Below are positions 1 to 10,321 of a DNA stretch of 64,000 nucleotides, piece after piece. The notes beneath the pieces were generated by a model, which had not been told where the DNA came from, made no database searches, and saw nothing but the letters and a program-made list of their open reading frames with translations. Made by a program: the position numbers and the translations under genes. Source of the DNA: RPQJ01 sp963706755 (lineage in GTDB: Bacteria > Pseudomonadota > Gammaproteobacteria > Steroidobacterales > Steroidobacteraceae); contig CAVPNH010000008.1 in NCBI GenBank assembly GCA_963706755.1, positions 1 through 64,000 on the forward strand, in the 5' to 3' direction. How positions within the stretch are numbered: the stretch's first letter is position 1; each line of letters starts with the position of its first letter.

Positions 1-147
1 GATGGAGAGGGTACGCGCGTCATACAGCCTCACCTCATCGTTGTACTCGTAAGTTGCACCGAACATCTCTCCGCTGGGATGGAAGCAGACTTCGTCGACC
101 AGGCTGGGCGTACCGTCGTTCGGTATCAGGTTCGACAGTGCGAACAT
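1..147 (-). CDS. Beta-propeller/WD40-like protein, N-terminal fragment
   Basis: The reverse strand reads open from an ATG at 147 to the window edge, giving 49 residues that begin MFALSNLIPNDGTPSLVDEV. The stretch with FHPSG and EVRLYDAR looks like one blade of a WD40-type propeller: a beta strand, an HPSG turn, then a strand closing with an Asp-rich turn. The gene runs off the left edge, so length, domain count and function cannot be judged. A sigma-70-like promoter about 60 bases upstream supports this start, although the frame stays open a little further upstream and no strong Shine-Dalgarno sequence is visible. WD40-type propellers are usually protein-interaction platforms; no specific role is claimed. 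Confidence 0.5.
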   Translation of the reverse strand, partial: MFALSNLIPNDGTPSLVDEVCFHPSGEMFGATYEYNDEVRLYDARTLSI

Positions 148-210
148 GGCGTGCGTCTTTTTATTATGGTTGTGGAGAGGGTCCCGGGGCTGTGCCCGCT
201 GTGCACAGGG

Positions 211-240
211 AGGATAGGCTCCCCCTGCGCCGCGCGTCAA
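211..240 (-). promoter_or_regulatory. Sigma-70-like promoter for the leftmost gene
   Basis: On the reverse strand TTGACG (240-235) and TATCCT (216-211) are separated by 18 bases. Transcription would start near 204 and give a leader of roughly 57 bases before the ATG at 147. It lies just after the stop of the amidohydrolase gene, so the propeller gene probably has its own promoter. Confidence 0.45.
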
Positions 241-292
241 AACCGGCCTCCAATGGCTGAGTTGAGCCGGATTATGTAGAAAGCGAAGGGCG

Positions 293-2013
293 TCAGTTCC
301 GTACCCAGACCGACTTGCCTTCCTTGATGGTTTCGAGGACCTGGATCTTGTTGATGTCCTTCGGATCGATCGTGACCGGGTTGTCGGAGAGGATGACGAA
401 GTCCGCGAGCTTTCCTTCCTTGATGGAACCCTTGGTGGCCTGTTCGCCGAACTGCTCGGCGCCCCAGATCGTGATCATCTGCATCGCCTCGTAGGGCGTC
501 ACGCGCTCGTCGGGACCGATGACCTTGCCCGAACGCGAAGTGCGGTTCACCGTCGCCCAGGCGACCTGCATCAGGTTGGGCAGCGCAACCGGCGCGTCGG
601 TGTGGCTGGTGGCGTGCAGCCCGGTGTTCAGGATCGAGCGCATGGGCGAGATGCGGGCGGCCTGTTCCGGGCCGACGATCTGCTCGTACCAGTCGCCCCA
701 GTAGAAGGTGTGCATCGGGAACATCGAAGGGAAGATGCCGAGCGACTTCAGCTCCTGCACCTGGTCCGGGCGGATGAACTGGCCATGGACGAGGATCGTC
801 TGCCCGGGCTTGACGCCATGTTTTGCGACCACCGGGCGCAGCGCCGCGAACAGCTGATCGATGGCGGCATCGCCATTGGCGTGGACCTTGACCGGCCAGC
901 CCTTGGCATAGGCCTCGTCAAGATAGGCCTCGACCTGCTTGGTGTCCGGGATGGCGGGATAGCCCTTGTAGCCCGGCTTCTGGCCATCGGGCGGGATCAG
1001 ATAGGGGACGGTGCGCCAGGCGGTGCGGCCCTGCGGGGAACCATCGAGCGTGATCTTGAGGCCGCCGAGCCGATAGTGATTCGAATAAGCTGGTGCTGAA
1101 CGCCTTGTCGAGCTCGGCCCGGCCGGTGTAATCCATCCAGCCGATGAGATCGATGTCGACCAGCCCGCGATTGGCGGCGTCCGCCATGACGGCGTGCATG
1201 GGGCCGAACATGCGGCCCTCGTTGGCGGTGGTGTAGCCGAAGCTCTTCGCCATCTCGAGCCCGCGCTTGAGGAAATAGTCCTTGCCCTCCTGCGTGGCGG
1301 GCGTGAGCGCCGTCAGCATGTGGGGAATGGCGGCCAGTTCTTCGAGAACTCCGTTCGGGGTCTTGCCGTCGGCCTCGCGGCGGATGACGCCACCTTCGGG
1401 GTTGGGGGTCGCGGCGTCGTAGCCGATCATCTTCAGGCCGAGGCTGTTCACGGCCGCGAAGTGGCCGGAGATGTGCGTCGCCATGACCGGCACCGTGGTC
1501 GACACCTTGTCGAGATCTTCGCGGGTGGGGTGGCGACCGAGCAGCGCGTCGTCGTAGCCGACGCCGAAGATCCAGCCGGTGCGCTTCACGTCAGGGCTCT
1601 GCGCGAAGGTCTTCAGCTTTTCGACCACGTCGTCGATGGTGTTGACGGTGCCGTCGGGCGGAGCGAGCAGGTTGGCGCCCACGGCCTGTGCGCCGAACTG
1701 CATGGCGTGGGCGTGCCCGTCGATGAAGCCGGGCATCAGGGTCTTGCCGGCAAGGTCCTTGACGACGGTTCCGTCGCCCTTCCGCTTGAGGGCATCGACC
1801 TTCGAACCGACGAAGACGATCCTGCCGTCGTCGACAACGAGGGCCTCGGCGGTGGTGGGCTCGGCGCCCTCCATGGTGAGGATGGGGCCGCCGGTGATGA
1901 TGAGATCGGCGCCAGCGCCAGCGCCAGCGTCCGCGACTGCAGGAGGTTTGCTGCAGGCAGCGAGGGCAAGCGTAGAAACCATCAGCAGGCTGGCGACGCG
2001 GCGCGAGATCATG
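293..2013 (-). CDS. Amidohydrolase (YtcJ-like) lipoprotein, frameshifted
   Basis: A metal-dependent amidohydrolase of the amidohydrolase_3/YtcJ type, predicted to be exported and lipid-anchored. The start at 2013 (MISRRVASLLMVSTLALAAC) has AGGAG eight bases upstream and a lipobox LAAC, so Cys-20 would be acylated. The metal motif GFIDGHAHAMQFG lies near residue 90, and DGSPQGRTAW, HANGDAAID and SHTDAPV follow in the order usual for the family. One extra base near 1087 breaks the frame after KAFSTS; the remainder (SNHYRLGGLKITLDG to the C-terminus) is intact in the next frame. Its substrate is unknown. Base composition and context differ from the core genes to the right, and it may not belong to the same replicon segment. 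Confidence 0.8.
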
Positions 2014-2074
2014 ATTGGTGCTCCTTCCCCTGGTGCCCCGTATCTTGCCATGCCGGAAATCGCGAGTCAGCACG

Positions 2075-2623
2075 TCAACGGCATCCAGGGACAGGAAATC
2101 CAACCGGTCTTTTTCGCAGCGGGACAGGCGCTACGACCTGAGCGCAGGCCAGCCGGACCTGCCGTATCAGGAAGCCGTGATACTCACGGGCGATCTCGGG
2201 AGAGAGTTCCACCTCTCCCAGGCGGGGCGCCGGGTTGCCATCCGCATCCGTCACCAGCTCCATGATGAGGACGCCATCGAAACAGCCGTGCGGCTTCGGC
2301 ACGCGCACTCCGGCGGCGACGAGCTGATACAGCGCGTCCACCTCGGCATTTTTCCAGGCGGCTTCCTGTTCCGAGCGGCCGAACGTCGTGCTCTTGCTGA
2401 TGGCACGGGCCTGCCGGCTGCCGCGGACCTTGCGCCCCTCCTGGTACTGGGCGCGCTTCTGGAAGCTGCGCTGCGCCATGTTTCGATAGACCTTGGCGCA
2501 GCGCATTTGCGTGCCCGAGCGCACCAGGTAGACCGTCGCTTCCTTGCCACTTTTCAGTGAAAGGATGACTTCGTCGATCACGCCGTCGTCGATCAGGGGT
2601 TGCAGTGCTGCAGGTGTTTTCAT
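2075..2623 (-). pseudogene. RIO1-family serine kinase, truncated before the catalytic loop
   Basis: The start at 2623 (MKTPAALQPLIDDGVIDEV) matches bacterial RIO1-type kinases of roughly 280-290 residues. The N-lobe is well preserved: SGKEATVYLVRSG as ATP loop, RCAKVYRN carrying the likely nucleotide-contacting Lys, then YQEGRKVRGSRQARA and MELVTDADGNPAPRLGEVEL. Similarity stops after EYHGFLIRQV (around 2140-2110); the protein then runs 20-30 unrelated residues to a stop at 2075. The HGDLSEFN catalytic loop and the metal-binding Asp are absent, so this copy cannot be an active kinase. No remnant of the missing half is visible towards the amidohydrolase. A rearrangement, an insertion or an assembly join near 2.1 kb are all possible. 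Confidence 0.75.
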
Positions 2624-2728
2624 TGATTCCGTCGTCGCGGTCCGAGGGACCGCGAAGCTCGATGCCTTGGGCGCAGCAGTCAGGGCCTCCCCCGGGCACG
2701 CCCGAGGCAAGCCGCCGGGTCATGCCCC

Positions 2729-3073
2729 TCAGGCGGGATTGAACTGCGCTCGCAGCGCGTGCCGACGCAACGTGAGGCGGCGCGCGCGGTTCATCCGCCG
2801 GCTGCGCAGCACCTTCTCGAATGCGGCCCCCACCGAGCGGTAAAGGTCGCCGTCTACATCGCTGCCGACGATTGACGTGCCGTCGGTGAACTGCGCGCTC
2901 ACCAGGCAGCCCTTGTCCGGCCCTCCGCGCAGGCCGTTCACGTCGAACAGCCTTACGGACACCCGCGTGATGCCGCCTCCGAGCGCCTGGGCCAGGCGGC
3001 CGATCTCGCGATGAACGGCATTTCGCAGTGATTCGGTCAGCGTGAAGCGGCGGGCGTGGACGTCGACTTTCAT
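2729..3073 (-). CDS. HPF/RaiA-like ribosome-associated protein
   Basis: A 114-residue protein starting MKVDVHARRFTLTESLRNAV with AGGAG nine bases upstream. The fold signature is that of the hibernation-promoting factor/RaiA family: N-terminal beta strand, an amphipathic helix, VSVRLFDVNG, and a C-terminal basic helix (VLRSRRMNRARRLTLRRH). Family members bind the 30S decoding channel in stationary phase and block translation or promote ribosome dimers. It lacks the long C-terminal dimerisation domain of long-form HPF. It is divergent from an NhaR-like regulator, with 95 bases between the starts. The usual hpf position beside rpoN is empty in this window, so this gene may cover that function (inference). 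Confidence 0.75.
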   Translation of the reverse strand: MKVDVHARRFTLTESLRNAVHREIGRLAQALGGGITRVSVRLFDVNGLRGGPDKGCLVSAQFTDGTSIVGSDVDGDLYRSVGAAFEKVLRSRRMNRARRLTLRRHALRAQFNPA

Positions 3074-3168
3074 GGCGGCTGCTCCTTGTGATGTTGCGGA
3101 GCGATCGTACGCAGGACGAGAACCAGAGAAAATGAGAAAATCCGTTCACCAGACATCGAGAAAACCTG

Positions 3169-4110
3169 ATGAACGCACGATCCCCGGGACGCATCAACCT
3201 GAAGCACCTGCACTACTTCCACGAGGTCGCGCGCGAGGGCTCGCTCGCGAGCGCCGCGCGCCGGCTGCACCTTGCGCCGCAGACGCTGAGCTCCCAGGTA
3301 CGCGAGCTGGAGCAGTCGCTCGGCCGGAAGCTGCTGGAGCGGTCCGGCCGGCGCCTGGTGCTGACGGCCGACGGCGAAGTGGCGCGCGACTATGCACAGT
3401 CGATTTTCGCTCTCGGCACGGAACTGCGCAGCGTCATGGCTGGCCGCGCCGAACCGCGCCGGCTGGCGCTGCGCCTCGGCGTCACCGACGGCGTGCCGAA
3501 GCTGCTGACCGCGCGGGTGCTGGCGCCGCTGCTCGAGCGTCACCGCGACCGTATCGAACTCGACTGTGTCGAGGGCACCGTCACCGGGCTGATCGTACAG
3601 CTCGGCGCGCACCAGCTGGACGCGGTGCTGGCACAGCAGCCTGTGCCGCCGAGCCTGGCACGCTCCTTCCGCGGCCGACTGCTGCTTCGGTCGGGCCTGA
3701 GCTTCGTCGCTGCGTCGCGCGTACGCAAGGCGCTGCGCGGGGCCTTCCCGGCCTGCCTCGAGGGCGCACCGCTGATCGCCAGGCCCGCCGATTCACCGGT
3801 CGGCATTGCCATAGATGCGTGGCTCGCCGAGCGCGGGCTGACGCCGCGTGTCGTGGCGCGCTGCGACGACAGCGCGCTGATGAAGGTGTTCGCGCAGCAC
3901 GGCCTCGGAATTGTCTGTGTGCCGACCGTAATCGAGTCCGACGTCGCCAGGCAGTTCGGGCTGCGACGCATCGGGCACGTGCCCGAGCTGAGCGAGCCGC
4001 TGTACCTGATCCGTCCGGCCGGTCGCCATGCGCATCCGCTGCTCGACGAGGTCGAGGCGGGCGCGGCCGCTGGCGCGCCATGGCCGACGGCAGGCACCAT
4101 CGGCCGATGA
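3169..4110 (+). CDS. nhaR: NhaR-like LysR-family regulator
   Basis: A 313-residue LysR-type transcription factor. The N-terminal helix-turn-helix is INLKHLHYFHEVAREGSLASAARRLHLAPQTLSSQVRELEQ, here abbreviated to its key elements LHYF, EGSLASAARRL and PQTLSSQV; the phrase AXXLXLXPQT is typical of NhaR. A periplasmic-binding-like effector domain follows, with CDDSALMKVFAQ corresponding to the FDDAALMKAF segment of E. coli NhaR. NhaR activates Na+/H+ antiporter genes in response to Na+ and also biofilm genes. Here it is divergent from the HPF-like gene and overlaps the next gene by ATGA, so it is probably co-transcribed with the phospholipase D gene and possibly the exchanger. The effector is not known; the name rests on family resemblance. 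Confidence 0.75.
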   Translation: MNARSPGRINLKHLHYFHEVAREGSLASAARRLHLAPQTLSSQVRELEQSLGRKLLERSGRRLVLTADGEVARDYAQSIFALGTELRSVMAGRAEPRRLALRLGVTDGVPKLLTARVLAPLLERHRDRIELDCVEGTVTGLIVQLGAHQLDAVLAQQPVPPSLARSFRGRLLLRSGLSFVAASRVRKALRGAFPACLEGAPLIARPADSPVGIAIDAWLAERGLTPRVVARCDDSALMKVFAQHGLGIVCVPTVIESDVARQFGLRRIGHVPELSEPLYLIRPAGRHAHPLLDEVEAGAAAGAPWPTAGTIGR

Positions 4111-5264
4111 GCGACGTTGAACACCGCGAAAGCGATCAGGCGCCGGCAGAACCCGCGCCGGAACTGCTTGCGGGCGGCAGCGCCGCCTACGCCTGCATGT
4201 GGCGCCTGGTGCGTCAGGCGCGGACCGCGGTCGAACTCGAGACGTACATCTACGAGGCGGGTGCGGTCGGCGACCGGTTCCTGGCCGAACTGACCAGCGC
4301 GGCGCGACGCGGGGTCCACGTGCGGGTGCTGCTGGACGCGTACGGTTCGGACACGCTGCGCCAGGATTATTTCGCGCCGCTGATCGCCGCCGGCGGTGAA
4401 CTGCGCTGGTTCAACCCAAAGCGACTCCTGCTCCTCAACTTCCGCAATCACCGCAAGCTGCTGCGTGCAGACGACGAGGCCGTGATCGGCGGCCTCAACA
4501 TTGCCGACGAGTACGACGGTGACGGCCTCGAGGCCGGCTGGCGCGACTTCGCCGTGCGCGTAGACGGGCCTGTGGTGGACGCCCTTGCCGAGAGCTTCGC
4601 CCGGATGTGGGATCTGTCCGCGTTCGGCCGCCGTGAGTTCCGCCATTTCTGGCGCAGGGCCCCGCGGCTTGCCGCCGGCACATGCGAGCAGCCTGAGTTA
4701 CTGCTCTCCGGGCCGGGCTGTCCCACGGCCGAGCTGCGCCGGCGGCTGCTGCTCGACATCCGTGCCGCGCGGCGGATCCAGGCCTGGGCCGCGTACTTCC
4801 TGCCGTCGCGGCGCATCGGCGCTGCGATCCGGGACGCTGCCCGCCGTGGCGAGGCCGAAATCATGCTCGGCGAACGCAGCGACGTGCCGGTCTCGCGCTG
4901 GGCCAGCGAACGACTGTTTACGCGTTTCCTGCGGGCCGGACTGAGAATCCACTGTTACCGGCCGCAGATTGTCCACGCGAAGGCGATGGTGCTCGACGAC
5001 GTCGTGTACGTGGGCTCGAGCAACCTCGACGTGCGCAGCCTGCTGATCAACTACGAGATGCTGCTGCGCCTGCCGTCCGCTGCGCTCGCGGCCCGCATGC
5101 GCGCCGAGTTCGAGGCTGACCGCCGGCATGCCGACACGCTGGACCCGGTACGCTGGCGGCGAGGGCGTCGCTGGTGGCAGTCGCTGCGATCGTATCTTGC
5201 ATACCAGCTGCTGGCACGTCTCGACCCCTACCTTGCGACTCGCAGCCTGAGGTCGCTGCGCTGA
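4107..5264 (+). CDS. Phospholipase D superfamily / cardiolipin synthase-like
   Basis: A 385-residue protein starting at the ATGA overlap with the LysR gene. It carries both HKD motifs of the PLD superfamily: HRKLLRADD (near residue 115) and HAKAMVLDD (near residue 292), followed by GSSNLDVRS. The order and spacing match ClsB/ClsC-type cardiolipin synthases without N-terminal membrane helices, which transfer a phosphatidyl group between lipids. Arg-rich segments at the C-terminus suggest peripheral membrane binding. Coupling to an NhaR-like regulator and a cation exchanger points to an envelope or ionic-stress setting (inference). A general phosphodiesterase or other PLD activity cannot be excluded. 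Confidence 0.85.
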   Translation: MSDVEHRESDQAPAEPAPELLAGGSAAYACMWRLVRQARTAVELETYIYEAGAVGDRFLAELTSAARRGVHVRVLLDAYGSDTLRQDYFAPLIAAGGELRWFNPKRLLLLNFRNHRKLLRADDEAVIGGLNIADEYDGDGLEAGWRDFAVRVDGPVVDALAESFARMWDLSAFGRREFRHFWRRAPRLAAGTCEQPELLLSGPGCPTAELRRRLLLDIRAARRIQAWAAYFLPSRRIGAAIRDAARRGEAEIMLGERSDVPVSRWASERLFTRFLRAGLRIHCYRPQIVHAKAMVLDDVVYVGSSNLDVRSLLINYEMLLRLPSAALAARMRAEFEADRRHADTLDPVRWRRGRRWWQSLRSYLAYQLLARLDPYLATRSLRSLR

Positions 5265-5354
5265 CGCCAGGCGCGGGTTCAGGCGCCAGAGTCCGGCCGG
5301 TCCGATCGTGAAGTAGACTACGGATTCCGTTACCCGACCGAACCGGCCGCCGTC

Positions 5355-6443
5355 ATGCTGAGCCACGCGCTGTTCTTCCTTCTTGGACTCGCAGCCTTGA
5401 TCGCCGGCGCAGAGTCGCTGGTACGCGGAGCCTCCAGGATCGCGTTGTCGCTCGGCATCTCGCCCCTCGTCGTGGGCCTCACCATCGTCGCGATGGGCAC
5501 GAGTTCTCCCGAGGTGGCCGTGTCAGTGGGCGCCGCCCTGAGCGGCAACACCGACATTGCCGTCGGCAACGTGGTGGGCAGCAACATCTTCAACGTGCTG
5601 TTCATCCTCGGCATCAGCGCGGTGATCACGCCACTGGTCGTGCACTCGCAGATCATCCGCCAGGAGGTGCCGATCATGATCGGCGCTTCGGTGGTGCTCG
5701 GGATCATGATCCTCGACGGCACGCTCGGACGCTCGGAGGCGGCCCTCCTGCTCCTGCTGCTGGTCGTCTACGTCCTCTTTCTGGTGCGCCAGTCGCGCGC
5801 CGAGACCGCCGAGGTCCGCGACGAGTACGCCGGCGGCATCCGCCACGCGGGTGAGTGGGACAGCCACTGGGCCGTTCAGGTGCTGCTGATCGCGGTCGGC
5901 CTCGGCCTGCTGGTGCTCGGGTCCAGCTGGCTGGTCGACGCGGCGGTGGCCTTCGCGCGGGCCCTCGGGGTAAGCGACCTCGTCATCGGCCTCACGATCA
6001 TCGCCGCGGGCACGTCCATGCCGGAGGTGGCCACCTCGATCATGGCGGCGATCCGTGGCGAGCGGGACATTGCGGTTGGCAACGTGATCGGCAGCAACAC
6101 CTTCAACATACTGGGCTGCCTCGGAATGTCGGGAGTCGTCAGCCCGACCGGTCTCGGCATTGCCCCTGCGGTGCTCAACTTCGACATCTGGGTCATGATC
6201 GCCGTGGCGATCGCCTGCCTGCCGGTGCTGCTCCTCGGCCGGCAGATCGGCCGCAAGCGCGGCCTGATGTTCCTCGCCTATTACGCTGCCTACGTCGTCT
6301 ACCTGATCCTCGGTGCGCAACAGCACGACGCGCTCGACGAATTCTCGAACGTGATGGTGAGCTTCGTGCTGCCCATTACCGTCGTCACCCTGGTGGCGAT
6401 GGTGGTGCGCCAGCAGGAGTTGCGGCCCGGGTCGGACGGCTGA
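5355..6443 (+). CDS. Ca2+/Na+:cation antiporter (CaCA family, YrbG-like)
   Basis: A 362-residue integral membrane protein with about ten hydrophobic segments and the two inverted alpha repeats of the CaCA family. Repeat one has GTSSPEVAVS and GNVVGSNIFN (near residues 48-82); repeat two has GTSMPEVATS and GNVIGSNTFN (near residues 217-252). The acidic residues of these repeats coordinate the transported cation. The family exchanges Ca2+ or K+ against Na+ or H+ at the inner membrane. A rho-independent terminator follows 70 bases after the stop. About 90 bases separate it from the upstream PLD gene, so read-through from that operon is plausible. Confidence 0.9.
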   Translation: MLSHALFFLLGLAALIAGAESLVRGASRIALSLGISPLVVGLTIVAMGTSSPEVAVSVGAALSGNTDIAVGNVVGSNIFNVLFILGISAVITPLVVHSQIIRQEVPIMIGASVVLGIMILDGTLGRSEAALLLLLLVVYVLFLVRQSRAETAEVRDEYAGGIRHAGEWDSHWAVQVLLIAVGLGLLVLGSSWLVDAAVAFARALGVSDLVIGLTIIAAGTSMPEVATSIMAAIRGERDIAVGNVIGSNTFNILGCLGMSGVVSPTGLGIAPAVLNFDIWVMIAVAIACLPVLLLGRQIGRKRGLMFLAYYAAYVVYLILGAQQHDALDEFSNVMVSFVLPITVVTLVAMVVRQQELRPGSDG

Positions 6444-6515
6444 CGGGCTCTTGCCCAGCCACCACATTAGGAACCGACACTGCGGCGCAAGTCGAGCTGG
6501 ACCATCTCGAAAAGG

Positions 6516-6539
6516 AAAGGCCCCGTTTCCGGGGCCTTT
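6516..6539. terminator. Bidirectional intrinsic terminator
   Basis: A 9-bp perfect stem, AAAGGCCCC (6516-6524) and GGGGCCTTT (6531-6539), with loop GTTTCC. The arms supply an A-run on one side and a T-rich tail on the other, so it can work for both convergent neighbours, the exchanger and hppA. Confidence 0.85.
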
Positions 6540-6566
6540 CTTCGTTCTGCAGCGACTGCGAGAGAC

Positions 6567-6619
6567 GGGACAGTCCCCTGCGGGGACAGTCCCCGGGGCA
6601 GTCACTGATCACTAACCGC
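6567..6619. repeat. Intergenic palindromic repeat pair plus CACTAACCGCT unit
   Basis: Two copies of the palindrome GGGGACAGTCCCC (6567-6578, one G shorter, and 6582-6594) are followed by CACTGATCACTAACCGCTTC up to the hppA stop. The same components recur at 28497-28625 between pgk and pyk. It lies between convergent genes, beyond the terminator. Confidence 0.7.
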
Positions 6620-6622
6620 TTC

Positions 6623-8677
<2,055 letters not shown>

Positions 8678-8717
8678 TTCGAACCTCCAGACGAGGGTTT
8701 TCCCTAAGATCAACTCA

Positions 8718-8752
8718 CGGCCGGGAGGGCTCTTTCGACCCTTGCCCGGCCG
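8718..8752 (-). other. Stem-loop between pfp and hppA
   Basis: CGGCCGGG plus AGGG pair with CCCT plus CCCGGCCG around a CGAAAG-rich loop. The bases after it in the transcript direction are not T-rich, so it is not a classical terminator. It may be a processing or attenuation element that sets the pfp to hppA ratio. This is inference only. Confidence 0.45.
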
Positions 8753-8769
8753 CCAAAAAAGGCGCGGGA

Positions 8770-10044
8770 CTATACCACAAAGGGCTGTTTCAGCTTCTTG
8801 CGGACCGGTTTGTTACGCAGCACCACGTACTGGGGCAGGCCGTCCTTGTAGGGCGGGTAGTCCTCGCCCTTGATGAGGGGAGCCAGGTACCGCCGGCCCT
8901 TGGCCGTGATGTGGAACCCGTCCGCGGTGATGTAGTCGCGGGGCAGCATCTTCTCCTGGTTCGCCACGTCCTCGAGCTTCGCCACGCCGATCTTCCAGCG
9001 GTAGGGCTTGTTCGAAGTGCGGACGATGGCGGGCATGACGGCATGGTGGCCCTTGAGCGCGAGTTCCACCGCGGCCTTGCCGACCGCGTAGGCCTGTTCG
9101 ACGTCAACCTTCGACGCGATGTGCCGCGCGGCGCGTTGCAGGTAGTCGGCGACCGCCCAGTGGTACTTGTAGCCGAGCCTGTCCTTGACGAACTGCGCCA
9201 CGACCGGGGCCACGCCGCCGAGCTGCGCGTGGCCAAATGCGTCGCGCGTGCCGGCATCTGCGAGGAACTTGCCCTCGGAGTTCTTCACGCCCTCGGAGAC
9301 CACGATGGCGCAGTAGCCGTACCTGTCCACGCACTCCTTCACGCGGGCGAGGAATTTCTCCTCGTCGAAGGTGATCTCGGGGAACAGGATGATGTGCGGC
9401 GAATCGCCGGCTTTTTCGGCCGCGAGCCCGCCGGCCGCGGCGATCCAGCCCGCGTGGCGGCCCATCACTTCCAGCACGAACACCTTGGTCGAGGTGCGGG
9501 CCATGGAGGCGACGTCGAAGCCCGCCTCGCGTATCGAGACCGCGACGTACTTGGCGACGGAGCCGAAGCCCGGGCAGCAGTCGGTGATCGGCAGGTCGTT
9601 GTCCACGGTCTTCGGCACGTGGATGGCTGTGAGCGGATAGCCCAGCTTTTCAGCGAGCTGCGAGACCTTGAGGCAGGTGTCGGCCGAGTCGCCGCCGCCG
9701 TTGTAGAAGAAGTAGCCGATGTCGTGCGCCTTGAAGACCTCGATCAGGCGCTCGTACTGCGCGGGGCTGTCCTCGAACTTCTTGAGCTTGTAGCGCGCTG
9801 AGCCGAAGGCGCCGGAAGGCGTGTGGCGGAGGGCGCGGATGGAGGCCGTGCTCTCCTGGCTCGTGTCGATCAGGTCTTCGGTCAGCGCGCCGATGATGCC
9901 GTTGCGGCCGGCGTAGACCTTGCCGATCCGGTCCCTGTGCCTGCGGCAGGTCTCGATCACGCCGCAGGCCGAGGCGTTGATCACGGCGGTGACGCCGCCC
10001 GACTGGGCGTAGAAGGCGTTGCGCGGATGGCTCTTCTTCGGCAT
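8770..10044 (-). CDS. pfp: PPi-dependent 6-phosphofructokinase
   Basis: A 424-residue phosphofructokinase, longer than the 320-residue ATP enzyme of E. coli. It converts fructose 6-phosphate and PPi to fructose 1,6-bisphosphate and Pi, reversibly. The phosphoryl-donor motif is GGGDS (residues 116-120). PKTVDND (144-150) contains the Lys found in PPi-specific enzymes where ATP enzymes have Gly; its Asp is the catalytic base. MGRHAGWIA near residue 193 contacts the substrate. GGAG precedes the ATG at 10044 by about seven bases. It is likely co-transcribed with hppA, an arrangement also known from methanotrophs. Because the reaction is reversible it can serve glycolysis and gluconeogenesis. Confidence 0.95.
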   Translation of the reverse strand: MPKKSHPRNAFYAQSGGVTAVINASACGVIETCRRHRDRIGKVYAGRNGIIGALTEDLIDTSQESTASIRALRHTPSGAFGSARYKLKKFEDSPAQYERLIEVFKAHDIGYFFYNGGGDSADTCLKVSQLAEKLGYPLTAIHVPKTVDNDLPITDCCPGFGSVAKYVAVSIREAGFDVASMARTSTKVFVLEVMGRHAGWIAAAGGLAAEKAGDSPHIILFPEITFDEEKFLARVKECVDRYGYCAIVVSEGVKNSEGKFLADAGTRDAFGHAQLGGVAPVVAQFVKDRLGYKYHWAVADYLQRAARHIASKVDVEQAYAVGKAAVELALKGHHAVMPAIVRTSNKPYRWKIGVAKLEDVANQEKMLPRDYITADGFHITAKGRRYLAPLIKGEDYPPYKDGLPQYVVLRNKPVRKKLKQPFVV

Positions 10045-10131
10045 ACAAGCTCCAAAAGTGCTTTGTTATCTGTGACTTACGATACCCCGGAGACTTCCTA
10101 GCATACATCAAGAAGCCCTTCCGCCGCGTCC

Positions 10132-10237
10132 GGGAAAACGGGGACATTCTCCTTTTTCCATGGCGGAAAACAGTGACATTCTCCTTTTTTAGGGCTCGCG
10201 CGGAACTCGGCTGGCTTTGAACAGGAGAATGTCCCCC
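10132..10237. repeat. GGGGACATTCTCC-type repeats upstream of pfp and adk
   Basis: The 268-base gap between the divergent pfp and adk genes holds two direct units, CGGGGACATTCTCCTTTTTCC (core 10140-10152) and CAGTGACATTCTCCTTTTTT (10171-10190), and one inverted unit GGAGAATGTCCCCC (10224-10237). Apart from these and a candidate adk promoter I see nothing else in the gap. Confidence 0.7.
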
Positions 10238-10259
10238 GGCGTGGCGCCGCTTTTCCCAA

Positions 10260-10288
10260 TTGGCGGCGAGGGTGGATTTCGGTAGGGT
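10260..10288 (+). promoter_or_regulatory. Candidate adk promoter
   Basis: TTGGCG (10260-10265) and TAGGGT (10283-10288) are separated by 17 bases; transcription would start about 25 bases before the adk start codon. The -10 is a poor match, so confidence is modest. Confidence 0.35.
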
Positions 10289-10321
10289 GCCGGCCTCCCG
10301 CTCGACCCGTGGATGACCAAG

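Noticed and set aside
3042..4106. Long N-terminal extension of the phospholipase D frame
   Set aside because: Arg/Ala-rich shadow of the LysR gene; the ATGA-coupled start at 4107 fits the family.
10132..10237. Repeats as a CRISPR array
   Set aside because: Units are palindromic, irregularly spaced and in both orientations, without uniform spacers or cas genes.
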